Positions 42,604 to 51,012 of a DNA stretch of 64,000 bases are shown in pieces; the stretch's first letter is position 1, and every line of letters begins with the position of its first letter. A program made the translations under genes and the position numbers. A model generated the notes under the pieces. That model saw only the letters and a list, made by a program, of their open reading frames with translations, had not been told where the DNA came from and made no database searches. The stretch comes from OFTM10 sp964344055 (GTDB taxonomy: Bacteria; Actinomycetota; Acidimicrobiia; Acidimicrobiales; Aldehydirespiratoraceae), in NCBI GenBank assembly GCA_964344055.1, contig CAYFLT010000004.1, forward strand, positions 73,000 through 136,999, given 5' to 3'.

Positions 42604-43304
42604 GAGCCTGGCTCCGGCGTCGGCGCGGCGGTCACTCCGGCGGCGATCCCAGTGAAGGCACCGGCGATGATGTTGAGTCCATTCGGCAGGAAGGCGGTGA
42701 TCACCGACACCGTTCCGCCGACGATGGCGGCCACCAGCATCGGCCGGCTGCGAATCGACGGTACGAGCAGGGCGACGAACGTGGCCGGCACCGCGAAGGG
42801 GAGCTGCCACGCGGGTCCGATGTCGCCGCCGGCGAGCACGCCGATCGTGGTGCCGACGTACCAGGGCAGGACGAAGAAGGTGGCGGCTCCGACGAAGAAC
42901 CAGATCCGGTACTGCGGGTCGTGTTCGGTCTCGAACTCGTGGATGGCGGTGACCGCGGCCTGGTCGCTCAGTCCGTGGGCGAGCGGGAATCGTCGCCAGC
43001 CGAAGTCGGCGAACGCCGATGCCAGCGACGCCGAGTAGAGAGCGAACCGCAGGTTGATGATCACCGCCGTTCCGACGGCCACCAACCACGAGGCGTCGTC
43101 ACCGATCAACTGGACGAGCGCGATCTGGGCCGCGCCGGCGTGGACGATGAACGAGGCCGCGATCGCCGAGACGTCGGGGATGCCATTTTCGGCCGCGGTG
43201 ACGCCGTAGATCAGTCCGAACGGCCCTGAGATCAGCGTGAGCGGGAAGATCCGCCGACAGCCGGCGACGACTGCGGCGCGGCGGGACACGGTGGGGGAGC
43301 GCAC
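42600..43304 (-). CDS. azlC: AzlC-type large subunit of branched-chain amino acid exporter
   Basis: About 234 residues with seven or eight membrane helices. FPLTLISGPFGLIYGVTAAENG and SFIVHAGAAQIALVQLIG are the usual first helices of AzlC, followed by TAVIINLRFALYSASLAS, a very conserved signature, and LSDQAAVTAI. The start is uncertain: GTG at 43304 (VRSPTVSRRAAV) or 43289 precede the conserved part; the frame is open to 43370 but crosses a repeat. Together with AzlD it should export branched-chain amino acids or analogues. Confidence 0.87.
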   Translation of the reverse strand: MRSPTVSRRAAVVAGCRRIFPLTLISGPFGLIYGVTAAENGIPDVSAIAASFIVHAGAAQIALVQLIGDDASWLVAVGTAVIINLRFALYSASLASAFADFGWRRFPLAHGLSDQAAVTAIHEFETEHDPQYRIWFFVGAATFFVLPWYVGTTIGVLAGGDIGPAWQLPFAVPATFVALLVPSIRSRPMLVAAIVGGTVSVITAFLPNGLNIIAGAFTGIAAGVTAAPTPEPGS

Positions 43305-43369
43305 GGTCGGAGTCTGGCAGCAACCCCGCCAGACCCCGACCGGTTGGTCGACAAGTTGGGTACACCCCA

Positions 43370-43391
43370 CCCAGTTCGGGTATTGGGTGCC
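43370..43391. repeat. CCCAGTTCGGGT...TGGGTGCC motif between azlC and the PhoX-like gene
   Basis: CCCAGTTCGGGT, two extra bases, then TTGGGTGCC: the same pair of motifs as at 42274-42293, so azlCD is flanked by related copies. Confidence 0.55.
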
Positions 43392-43406
43392 AGGTCGGAA
43401 GTGGGG

Positions 43407-44987
43407 CTAGGAGTCTTCGATGATCATCAGGAGGACCTGGCCGGCCTCACGTTTCTGGATGGTGCCGTCGGGTAGCGGGTTGGAGGCGATCCAGGTCCCG
43501 TGGCCCTGCACGTCGAGGATCCATGCACCCTCGCCCCAGTAGTCGGATGCGTCGACGATGCCGCTCGACTCGCCGTCGGGATCGTTCACCGTGGCAACGA
43601 CCCGCCAGTCGTCGTCATCATCGATGGAACCCTGCCAGATGCGAGCGTTGTCGGCATCCTCCTGGACCATCAGGCTCTTCTCGCTGGTGTCGATGTTGTC
43701 CGGCGCGGTGAACGGCACGTAGACGTCGCTCCCCGGCGCGTCGCCGTCGGCGAACACGCTCAGGCTCTCGACGACGGTCGGGTCGTCCTCGTCGAACACG
43801 AGCTCGACGATGCGGCCGTTCGGCGCGAGGTTCTGTTCGCCGCGAGGACGATGCATGCGGCCGGTCGCAGGATCCGGCGTGATCCTGCTCGCACCGGTGT
43901 CGGCGATGAACACCCGAGTCGGGTCGTTCGGGTCGTATGCCGCGTCCTCGAGGCGTATCCACTGGAAGACGTTGTTGTCGTTGCTCCAGTTCTCCAGCTG
44001 CGCCTGCGGTGACGCGTCGGTGCCGAGCCCCTTGGCGATGTCCTCGGGTACTTCGATGAACTCGGCCCGGAAGTCGTCGTCGACACCCAGGTCGATGTAG
44101 TCGTTGGCGCCGTTGAACGGGTCGGTGGCGTCAACTGCAGCACCGTTGTCGTGGGTGACGCGCAGGGCGTAGAGCGTGCCCTCGTCGTTCATCAGGGCGT
44201 CCTGATCCTCGGCCACGTACATGTACAACTGCGACGTGCCAGCGGCGAAGGTGTCGTCGGTGGTGAGGATCACGATCTGGTCGAAGCCGGGTACGGCCAG
44301 GGCGGTCTCGTGGTTGAGCCGGCCCATGCCCGGGATGGCGACCGACTCGCCGGTCTCGGTGTCGAGCGCCACAGCCAGGCCTCCCTGGCGGGTGCCGTCG
44401 CCGTAGAACGGGTCGGCGGCCGCGTACGAGTTGCCGGGGATGCCGCTGTTGCTGGTCTCTTCCCCGGTGAGGAAGACGTAGCCATCGAAGCCTTCTTCCT
44501 CGCTCGCCATGAACGCCGAGCAGAAGCGCTTGAACTCGGCGTCGGGGCCAAGCGGGACGTACGCCTCGAGCACGCCGGTGGCCTGCTCGCCGTCGTCCTC
44601 GTCGTCGCCATCCTCGTCGTCGTCATCGACGTCGCCGATGCTCAGCACCAGCTTGGAGATCGACGCCGACTGGAAGTCGGCGGTGCCCCGGAACGGGATC
44701 GTGGTCTGCTCGTGGGCGACGTAGACATCGACGGTGTCGTCCTCACCAGGAGCGAGACCGATGCCGTCGGGAAGTCCCTCGAAGAGGAAGTCGCCGATCG
44801 TGTCCCCACTCGAGATGATCGGAGTGACCGATCCTTCGACGCCGGGCGCCAGGTCGAGCAGTGACGGTTCCGCCGTGAGGAAGCCGCCGTCGTCATCGTC
44901 GTCGGCCACTGCGGGTGCCGCGGTGGCCAGAAGGGCGCTGGCGGCGAGCAGTGTCGCGAGGGTGCGACGGAATGGTCGTTTGGACAT
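43407..44987 (-). CDS. Secreted PhoX/DUF839-like protein
   Basis: 526 residues with a clear signal peptide: basic MSKRPFRRT, a hydrophobic stretch LATLLAASALLATAAPA and a cleavage-like AVA-DDDD. The mature part holds YVAHEQTT near the start, GMGRLNHETALAVPGFD, VFQWIRLEDAAYD and VFIADTGASR, matching the PhoX/DUF839 propeller family, some of which are Ca/Fe-dependent alkaline phosphatases. A run of about 20 Asp/Glu residues near 120-135 is extra to the family and could bind Ca2+. Whether it is an active phosphatase cannot be told. Confidence 0.8.
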   Translation of the reverse strand: MSKRPFRRTLATLLAASALLATAAPAVADDDDDGGFLTAEPSLLDLAPGVEGSVTPIISSGDTIGDFLFEGLPDGIGLAPGEDDTVDVYVAHEQTTIPFRGTADFQSASISKLVLSIGDVDDDDEDGDDEDDGEQATGVLEAYVPLGPDAEFKRFCSAFMASEEEGFDGYVFLTGEETSNSGIPGNSYAAADPFYGDGTRQGGLAVALDTETGESVAIPGMGRLNHETALAVPGFDQIVILTTDDTFAAGTSQLYMYVAEDQDALMNDEGTLYALRVTHDNGAAVDATDPFNGANDYIDLGVDDDFRAEFIEVPEDIAKGLGTDASPQAQLENWSNDNNVFQWIRLEDAAYDPNDPTRVFIADTGASRITPDPATGRMHRPRGEQNLAPNGRIVELVFDEDDPTVVESLSVFADGDAPGSDVYVPFTAPDNIDTSEKSLMVQEDADNARIWQGSIDDDDDWRVVATVNDPDGESSGIVDASDYWGEGAWILDVQGHGTWIASNPLPDGTIQKREAGQVLLMIIEDS

Positions 44988-45079
44988 GGGGAAGCCTCCG
45001 GTTGATGTTCTGGAGTGGCCCCCACCGCCGTCGCCGAACCTAGTCCTCGCAGTTCGCTCGTCAAGCGGTCGTCCAGATG

Positions 45080-45119
45080 GTCACTGGCAGTGACGGAGTA
45101 ATACAAGTACAATACAAGT
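45080..45119. promoter_or_regulatory. Palindrome and direct repeats upstream of the TauE-like gene
   Basis: GTCACTGGCAGTGAC (45080-45094) is a perfect 7-1-7 palindrome, and AATACAAGT occurs twice (45100 and 45111) with an 11-bp period, one helical turn. All lie within 50 bp of the ATG at 45130, in an AT-rich stretch. It is a likely promoter-operator of the exporter gene, inferred from position. Confidence 0.5.
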
Positions 45120-45129
45120 TGCCGCCCGT

Positions 45130-45864
45130 ATGGAACTCGCCGAACTCATCGTCCTCGCAATCGCCGCCGTCGTCACCGCCGGAGTTACCGCCGTCGCCGG
45201 CGCCGGCGGTGGACTGATCCTCCTGATCGTGATCCTCCAGTTCGTCGACCCGTTGGTTGCCATCCCCGCGCACGGCGTCATCCAGCTGTTCAGCAATGGC
45301 ACCCGTGCGATCACCTTGAGGGACGACGTCGATGCCTCGCTGCTTCGGCCCTATGTCTTGCCGCTGCTGCCGTTCGCCGCACTCGGCTTCTTGATCGCCG
45401 ACGCGATTCCTCGAAGTGGCGGACGTGCCCTCGTCGGCGCCTTCGCGCTCCTAGCGGTGTGGTGGCCGTCGGCGACCGCCTGGTTGGCCCCTCGGCCGGG
45501 AGGGGGTTCACGTTTCGCTCTGGTGGGTGCGGTGGCGGGACTCACCAATCCGACGATCGGCGCTCCTGGACCACTGCTGGCTCCAGCCTTCCGAGCCGCC
45601 ACGACCGATCACGTGCGATTCGTCGCCACCTTCTCGGTCGCCCAGGTGCTCAACCACACCGCGAAGATCATCGTGTTCGCCGTTGCCGGCTTCGCGTGGG
45701 GCGAGTATTGGCCGATGATCGTCGTCGGCGCTCTCGGGGTGATCCTCGGCACCCGCCTGGGCACCCGCTTCCTGCGTCGCGCTGACCCCGACATGCTCAC
45801 CATCCTCTTCAAGGTGGCGGTGACCGCAGGCGCGCTCCGCCTGCTGATCGGCTGGGTGGTGTAG
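45130..45864 (+). CDS. TauE/SafE family membrane exporter
   Basis: 244 residues with about eight helices: LIVLAIAAVVTAGVTAVAGAGGGLILL (the glycine-rich first helix typical of TauE/SafE), DPLVAIPAHGVIQLFSNGTR, then VGAVAGLTNPTIGAPGPLLAPAF with the second conserved P-G-x-x-L turn and a final long helix. Members export sulfite, sulfoacetate or organic acids. Convergent with a broken GGDEF gene. Substrate unknown. Confidence 0.85.
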   Translation: MELAELIVLAIAAVVTAGVTAVAGAGGGLILLIVILQFVDPLVAIPAHGVIQLFSNGTRAITLRDDVDASLLRPYVLPLLPFAALGFLIADAIPRSGGRALVGAFALLAVWWPSATAWLAPRPGGGSRFALVGAVAGLTNPTIGAPGPLLAPAFRAATTDHVRFVATFSVAQVLNHTAKIIVFAVAGFAWGEYWPMIVVGALGVILGTRLGTRFLRRADPDMLTILFKVAVTAGALRLLIGWVV

Positions 45865-45898
45865 CGGCCGCCTCGAGGCGCCGCCGGAATCGCGGGTC

Positions 45899-47039
45899 TC
45901 AGTCCTCGGTCTGACGCTTGGTCGTCTGGGCAACGACGACCCGGTTGCCACCCTGCGACTTGGCGTGGTTCAGCGCCCCCGCGGCGCGGTGCAGGATTTC
46001 CTCGATCGACCCGCCCGACGATGAACCGATGACGCCGATCGACAGGGTGAACGGCGGACGGTCGTCGACCCACGATGTCCTCGGGTCGGATGGTCCGGCG
46101 GGCAACTCGTGACAGTGTCTGGAGCGCGGTATCGCCGGCGGCTCTGCCCTGGCTCGCGTTGAGGGCGCTGAACTGGTCGATGTCGGCGACGGCCACGCTG
46201 AACGACTGGCGCTCCTGGAGAAGGCGCAACACCCGCTCCTGCATGGCGCCGCGATCCGGGAGACCGGTGAGGCGGTCGACCGCATCCGCCCGCGATGCGC
46301 TTCCGACCGAGCGGAGCACGGCGACCCGTGAGCTCACGATCGCGGCGATGTCTTCGAGGTGGGCGATCTCCTCTTTGCCGGCCTGTGAACCCTCCTCCGC
46401 GAGGCAGTAGAGGACTCCGAGAAGCCGACCGGTGGCGTTCAGGGGGACGGCCACGGCCGCGGCCGGCCGGGCCACACGGGATTTGAGGTGGCTGCAGACG
46501 TCGAGGCGATCGGTGGAGTCGTAGATCAGCGTCGTGTTCGTCCTGGCCGCGAGGGAATCCCAGGGCGACATCCGCGTGGTCGGCTGGACCTGGTGGTTCC
46601 CGGTCGAGACCACCAGCGCGAGCACCGGCTCGACGGGGTCGACCAGATGCAGTTCGAGCGCCTGTTCCTCGAGGTGGCGGGTGAACGAAGCCCTGATGAC
46701 CTCGAGTGCGTCACGTTCGGTCGGTGACTGGGCGAGCGCCCGATCGAGCTCTCGGAGCGCCGTGCGTTCCTGGCGCTCGCGGTGCAGGCTGCGGCGAGCC
46801 TTGGTCGCGCGGTCGCTCGCGGCCTTTGCTTCGCGTCGCAGAGGCCCCGCGACGAGACGCGACGCCAGCAGCGGCGTCACCACCAGCGCTGCGATCGCAG
46901 GTGTGGCGATGGCTACGGGGTCCTGCAGGTCACCCTCGAGGAGTAACGCGGCACCCGCGGCGGCGGCGACCACCGCTGCCGAGAGAACCGCGAGAAGGAC
47001 ATGCGGACTCGGGCCGCGCTCGTCACCAGGCGAAGACAT
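45899..47039 (-). pseudogene. GGDEF protein lacking its catalytic core (internal deletion)
   Basis: The N-terminal part is coherent: two membrane helices (HVLLAVLSAAVVAAAAGAALL, IATPAIAALVVTPLL), a linker, a GAF-like region (ALVVSTGN to GVLYCLAEEG), then a GGDEF start DRLTGLPDRGAMQERVLRLL with VAVADIDQFSALNASQGRAA. At about 46068-46078 the frame breaks after RPEDIVG; the downstream frame resumes at DRPPFTLSIGVIGSSSGG and ends SQGGNRVVVAQ. Roughly 35 residues, including the GG(D/E)EF motif itself, are missing. So either the locus is a dead diguanylate cyclase or the assembly lost about 100 bp here. ATG 47039 is the likely original start. Confidence 0.75.
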
Positions 47040-47136
47040 CGCCTCTCCTATCGTGCGAAGCGGAGGCGAATGAAGGCCCTGCCCCACCAAACCTCATGGT
47101 TGTGTCTCTTCGCGCCGATGGTTACGGTGAGGTTTG

Positions 47137-47150
47137 TTACCGGCCAGTAA
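47137..47150. promoter_or_regulatory. Candidate operator of the acyl-CoA dehydrogenase gene
   Basis: TTACCGGCCAGTAA is a 14-bp palindrome with one mismatched pair, 17 bp before the ATG at 47168. TetR-family regulators of fatty-acid genes use sites of this size and shape, but no match to a specific known site is claimed. Confidence 0.45.
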
Positions 47151-47167
47151 TAACCCGGGAGGCCCCC

Positions 47168-48382
47168 ATGCCCGAGTTCTCGCTCGAACTCAACGAAGAC
47201 CAGCTGCAGCTGCAGAAGTGGATCCACGAGTTCGCGGTCGACGTGATCCGGCCCGCCGCCGAGGAGTGGGACGAGCGTGAGGAATTCCCGTATCCGATCG
47301 TCGAGCAAGCCGCCGAGATCGGCCTCTATGGCTGGGAGTTCATGGCCGAGGGCATGATGAACGACTCCACCGGCCTCACCATGCCAGTCGCCATCGAGGA
47401 ACTGTTCTGGGGCGACGCCGGCATCGGCATGGCCATCATGGGTTCGGGTCTGGCCGCAGCCGGCATCGCAGCCTCCGGCACGCCCGAGCAGATGATGGAG
47501 TGGGTGCCCCAGTGCTACGGCACGCCGGACAAGATCGCGCTGGGCGCCTTCTGCGCCTCCGAGCCCGATGCCGGATCGGACGTCAACGGCTATCGCACCC
47601 GAGCGGTCTACGACGAGGCCAAGGACGAGTGGGTCCTCAACGGAACGAAGGCATGGATCACCAACGGTGGCATCTCCGACATCCATGTCGTCGTGGCGGT
47701 CGTCGACCCCGAGCTCGGCTCGAAGGGTCACGCATCCTTCGTCGTGCCGCCCAACACCCCGGGTCTGAGTCAGGGCCAGAAGTACAAGAAGCACGGCATT
47801 CGTGCCTCGCACACCGCCGAGGTCGTGCTCGACGACGTTCGCGTGCCGGGTCACTGTCTGCTCGGCGGCAAGGACAAGCTCGACGAGCGTCTCGCCCGCG
47901 TCCGTGAGGGCAAAAAGGGCAACGCCCAGGCGGCCATGCAGACCTTCGAGGCCACCCGACCCGCTGTCGGCGCCCAGGCGCTCGGTGTTGCTCGGGCTGC
48001 CTACGAGTACTCGCTCGACTACGCCAAGGAACGCCACGCCTTCGGTCGGCCGATCATCATGAACCAGTCGATCGCGTTCATGCTCGCCGACATGGCCACC
48101 GAGATCGACGCCAGCCGCATGCTCATCTGGCGGGCCGCCTGGCTCGGCAAGAACGGCAAGTTCAAGAACGCCGAGGGCTCGATGGCCAAGATGAAAGCCG
48201 GCCGCACCGCGACGTGGGTCACCGAGCGGGCCATCCAGATCCTCGGCGGCTACGGCTACACCCGCGAGTACCCCGTTGAACGCTGGCACCGCGACGCCAA
48301 GATCCACGACATCTTCGAAGGCACCGAGCAGATCCAGCAGCTCGTGATCAGCCGGGCGATCTCCGGACTGCGGATCGAGTAG
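47168..48382 (+). CDS. Acyl-CoA dehydrogenase
   Basis: 404 residues. FCASEPDAGSDVNGYRTRA carries the FAD/substrate-pocket motif, WVLNGTKAWITNGG the second signature and the C-terminus holds RWHRDAKIHDIFEGTEQIQQ with the catalytic-base position (E in FEGTEQ). The whole architecture (N-terminal helical, middle beta, C-terminal helical) is present. It oxidises acyl-CoA to enoyl-CoA with FAD in fatty-acid or branched-chain catabolism; chain length is unknown. I chose ATG 47168 because of the conserved N-terminal MPEFSLELNEDQLQLQKW. Confidence 0.93.
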   Translation: MPEFSLELNEDQLQLQKWIHEFAVDVIRPAAEEWDEREEFPYPIVEQAAEIGLYGWEFMAEGMMNDSTGLTMPVAIEELFWGDAGIGMAIMGSGLAAAGIAASGTPEQMMEWVPQCYGTPDKIALGAFCASEPDAGSDVNGYRTRAVYDEAKDEWVLNGTKAWITNGGISDIHVVVAVVDPELGSKGHASFVVPPNTPGLSQGQKYKKHGIRASHTAEVVLDDVRVPGHCLLGGKDKLDERLARVREGKKGNAQAAMQTFEATRPAVGAQALGVARAAYEYSLDYAKERHAFGRPIIMNQSIAFMLADMATEIDASRMLIWRAAWLGKNGKFKNAEGSMAKMKAGRTATWVTERAIQILGGYGYTREYPVERWHRDAKIHDIFEGTEQIQQLVISRAISGLRIE

Positions 48383-48429
48383 GCACAGCGCAACCCCAAG
48401 ACTGTTGGATGGCGTGCGCTCGCCTTCAG

Positions 48430-49212
48430 CTACACGAGCCTGGCTGACGTGAGGGTGACGACGAGGGGCCGAACGATTCGACCGGCGAAGTGCTCTTCGA
48501 TGAAGGACTGGATGTCGTCGAGCAAGCCAGCCCTCTCAGCCGGTTCCATCATCTGAGTGCCGGAGTAGCTCAGCATGAGCATGCGGTATTCAGCCGCCGA
48601 GTACGCCTGGTTCCAGTCGTAGGACCGGACCGCGACATCGGCGAATCGGCTGTCGGATGCCAGGGCGAGCCGGATCGCCGGGTCGGCTGCGGTCCGACGG
48701 GGCGGCGGTGGCCCGACATGGCTCTGCCCGTAGCGATCGTAGATGGGTTGCACGGCGTCGAAGAAGCCCTCGTCATCGGGCGAGCTGACCTGGATCAGGT
48801 CGACGATGGCCACGATGCCGCCCCGGTGTAGGAGGGTCGCCGGTCGATCGACCTGGGCACCGGCGGTCACCCAGTGGTAGGCGGTGGCCGAGAACACGCA
48901 GTCACAGCTCCTGGTCGCGAGGGGCACGTGCTCGAAATCGCCGACGATGACCTCCAAGCGATCGGAATCGAGGTTGGCGCGCAGCGTGTCAGCCATGGTG
49001 GGACCGATCTCGACCGCACGAACAGTTGCCCCTCGATGCAGGAGATCTCTGGTGGCCTGACCGGTGCCGGGGCCGACCTCGACGATTGATGGCTGATCGG
49101 GCAGCCGGAGGAAGAGATCGTCGAACAACTCGGCGGGGTACCGCGGACGGATCCGGTCGTAGAGATCAGCGGCTTCATTGAATGACAGTCGCGGATCCGT
49201 CGGGGGAGTCAC
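48430..49212 (-). CDS. Class I SAM methyltransferase, UbiE-like
   Basis: About 260 residues. FNEAADLYDRIRPRYPAELF is the usual opening, followed by SIVEVGPGTGQATRDLL (motif I), VRAVEIGPTMADTLRANL (motif II), CDCVFSATAYHWV (motif IV) and a C-terminal helical part. This is the DUF-type small-molecule methyltransferase group often written as UbiE-like. GTG 49212 (VTPPTDPRLSF) is the likely start; the open frame upstream has no protein character. Substrate unknown. Confidence 0.82.
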   Translation of the reverse strand: MTPPTDPRLSFNEAADLYDRIRPRYPAELFDDLFLRLPDQPSIVEVGPGTGQATRDLLHRGATVRAVEIGPTMADTLRANLDSDRLEVIVGDFEHVPLATRSCDCVFSATAYHWVTAGAQVDRPATLLHRGGIVAIVDLIQVSSPDDEGFFDAVQPIYDRYGQSHVGPPPPRRTAADPAIRLALASDSRFADVAVRSYDWNQAYSAAEYRMLMLSYSGTQMMEPAERAGLLDDIQSFIEEHFAGRIVRPLVVTLTSARLV

Positions 49213-49297
49213 GCGTCTCAGTTTGTCAGGGCCCCGTGGTTCCAGAGAGGGCTGGCCACCCGAGGCAGCGACCGCGGACTCTCGAGGTGACTCGCGC

Positions 49298-49609
49298 TCA
49301 GGCGTAGAGCGTCGACTGTGGGCCGCGTGCTGCGACGGCGGTAGCGAGGAACGCGTCCCGGGTATTGGCGAGGTAGGCGCTACGGGCCGCCGGGAGCCGG
49401 GCCTGGGTCGTACGGGCATCGGTGCCCTCGGGTTGACTGCTTCGCTGGCGACCCTCGATCACAACCCGGCCGACGCTGAGGTCGATGGCCAGAGGTCCTT
49501 GGACCCTGCGGGAACGATCCCGTCTCGCGTACTGACCGATGTGCCTAGCTATGATGGGTACAACGGCCCACTTCGAGACTTCCTTTAGGCATTTCCTGCC
49601 GATGACCAT
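49298..49609 (-). CDS. Unrecognised small protein, weakly supported
   Basis: 103 codons from ATG 49609. The first half (VIGRKCLKEVSKWAVVPIIA, then RHIGQYARRDRSRR) has mixed codon use; the last part, ARLPAARSAYLANTRDAFLA, is helix-like and has high-GC third positions. I do not recognise it. It lies between the methyltransferase and the carbonic anhydrase genes, with a gap on each side, and could be a degraded gene or a chance open frame. Confidence 0.35.
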   Translation of the reverse strand: MVIGRKCLKEVSKWAVVPIIARHIGQYARRDRSRRVQGPLAIDLSVGRVVIEGRQRSSQPEGTDARTTQARLPAARSAYLANTRDAFLATAVAARGPQSTLYA

Positions 49610-49691
49610 GGACACACTGGTCTGAGCTGTGCCGCGAAACCCGGGCCGTGGCCGGGCAGCACGCCCCCACCTAGACGCTTCGGTCGTTTCG

Positions 49692-50219
49692 TCAGTCCGC
49701 CCGGACCACCGTTTCCACGAGGCCGGTATCGACGTCATAGACGTGGCCGGACACGACCGCGTGGCCGGGCAACATCGGTGAGTTGCGGAGAAGCGCCACA
49801 TCGGTCCGAACGCTCGCTCGAGGGTCGAGGACGGCCTCATGCCGGAGTTCGTCGGGGTCTGTACCGGTTGCTTCGCTGAAGGCTGCATTGAATTCGTCGT
49901 CGGCGAGGAAGGCCGTGCCGCATCCGGTGTGGTGGATGACCGCCACCTCGAAGGTCGGAGCGTCGCCGCCGAACATCCGCTCGGTGACGGCTCCGACGAA
50001 CGCCACCTCGCGGAGCACGGCGTCGGTGACCCGTCCGCCGGCATTCCGAAAGACGAGCGCGTCGCCGGGACCGATGCCCAGGAAGTGGGCGGGATCCACC
50101 CGGCCGTCCATGCAGGTCACCGCGAAGACCTGATGACGGGGCAGGGGAGTGAGGCCGTCGTGGGCGCCGGTGGCGGCGAACGCGGCGTTGCGGTCGAGCA
50201 GGGGGGTGAAGTTGGACAT
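49692..50219 (-). CDS. Beta-class carbonic anhydrase
   Basis: A 175-residue enzyme that interconverts CO2 and bicarbonate. The zinc set is visible: C36 and D38 with R40 in AVTCMDGRVDP, then H97 and C100 in VIHHTGCG. FRNAGGRVTDAVLRE completes the active-site wall. ATG 50219 begins MSNFTPLLDRNAAF. It is divergent from an HxlR regulator across two copies of a CTTGC-TTTGCAAG palindrome, which suggests control by that regulator. Confidence 0.9.
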   Translation of the reverse strand: MSNFTPLLDRNAAFAATGAHDGLTPLPRHQVFAVTCMDGRVDPAHFLGIGPGDALVFRNAGGRVTDAVLREVAFVGAVTERMFGGDAPTFEVAVIHHTGCGTAFLADDEFNAAFSEATGTDPDELRHEAVLDPRASVRTDVALLRNSPMLPGHAVVSGHVYDVDTGLVETVVRAD

Positions 50220-50239
50220 CGTGCGCTCCTTGACTGACG

Positions 50240-50297
50240 CTTGCAATTTGCAAGTAATAGAGCTTGGACCGTACAAGGCCTACTTGCGATTTGCAAG
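50240..50297. promoter_or_regulatory. Two copies of a CTTGCAATTTGCAAG palindrome (HxlR operators)
   Basis: CTTGCAATTTGCAAG at 50240-50254 is a perfect 6-3-6 palindrome; CTTGCGATTTGCAAG at 50283-50297 differs at one base. Their centres are 43 bp apart, about four helical turns. Both sit in the 90-bp divergent gap between the carbonic anhydrase and HxlR genes, the second 12 bp before the HxlR start. Confidence 0.75.
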
Positions 50298-50309
50298 TAG
50301 ACTGTCGCG

Positions 50310-50972
50310 GTGTCCGCAAAACGCCGCTACCACCTGCTCTGCCGCATCGCCCGAGCATTGGATGTGCTCGGCGACCGATGGGCGCTCCTGATCCTGCGTG
50401 ACCTCCATGCCGGGCCAGCCCGATTCGGCGAGCTCGAGACGGGCCTGGGTATCGCCACGAACCTGCTGACCACCCGACTCGCAGAGCTGGTCGAGAACGA
50501 GCTCGTCGAGAAGGTCGCGCTGGAGGGACAGACCAACTACCGATTGACCGACATCGGTGAATCCACCGATCGGATCCTCTGGGAGCTCGCCCGCTTCGGG
50601 CTCCGGGTCGAGCCCGACGAGGAGGTGAGGCGCCCGGGGAACCTCCGCACTCTCGTGCTCCCTCTGCGATTCACGCTCCAGGCCGTGCGTGGACGCCCCA
50701 CCCTGACGGTCAGATTCGTGGTGGATGGCGAGCCGTTCTCGATCCGCACCACTGCCCGGACGGTCACCGTCGACTACGGCGAGACCTTCACCGACGACGA
50801 GCCCCCTGACGTCGAAGTCCGGACCGGCTACGAGGCCCTTCTGGGAGTGGGGGAGGAGCGTGTCGATCGCGACACCTTCCTGTCCGAACACGTGATCGTC
50901 GACGGGGATCCGACCGCCGCCTCGGAGTTCCTCGTCATGTTCGCCGCCGGTCTCGACACCTACGACGACTGA
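50310..50972 (+). CDS. HxlR-type regulator with SCP2-like C-terminal domain
   Basis: 220 residues. The N-terminal winged helix (LCRIARALDVLGDRWALLIL, then RDLHAGPARFGELETGLG and ATNLLTTRLAELVENELVEK) is HxlR. The C-terminal 100 residues, with LRFTLQAVRGRPTLTVRFVV and EPFSIRTTARTVTVDYG, form an alpha+beta domain resembling the sterol-carrier SCP2-like domains attached to such regulators, probably a ligand sensor. It starts with GTG at 50310. The two palindromes before it are its likely operators, controlling itself and the carbonic anhydrase. Confidence 0.85.
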   Translation: MSAKRRYHLLCRIARALDVLGDRWALLILRDLHAGPARFGELETGLGIATNLLTTRLAELVENELVEKVALEGQTNYRLTDIGESTDRILWELARFGLRVEPDEEVRRPGNLRTLVLPLRFTLQAVRGRPTLTVRFVVDGEPFSIRTTARTVTVDYGETFTDDEPPDVEVRTGYEALLGVGEERVDRDTFLSEHVIVDGDPTAASEFLVMFAAGLDTYDD

Positions 50973-51012
50973 CCCTCGCTGGCGAACCGATGAACCGGAC
51001 GCCGGGGCACGT

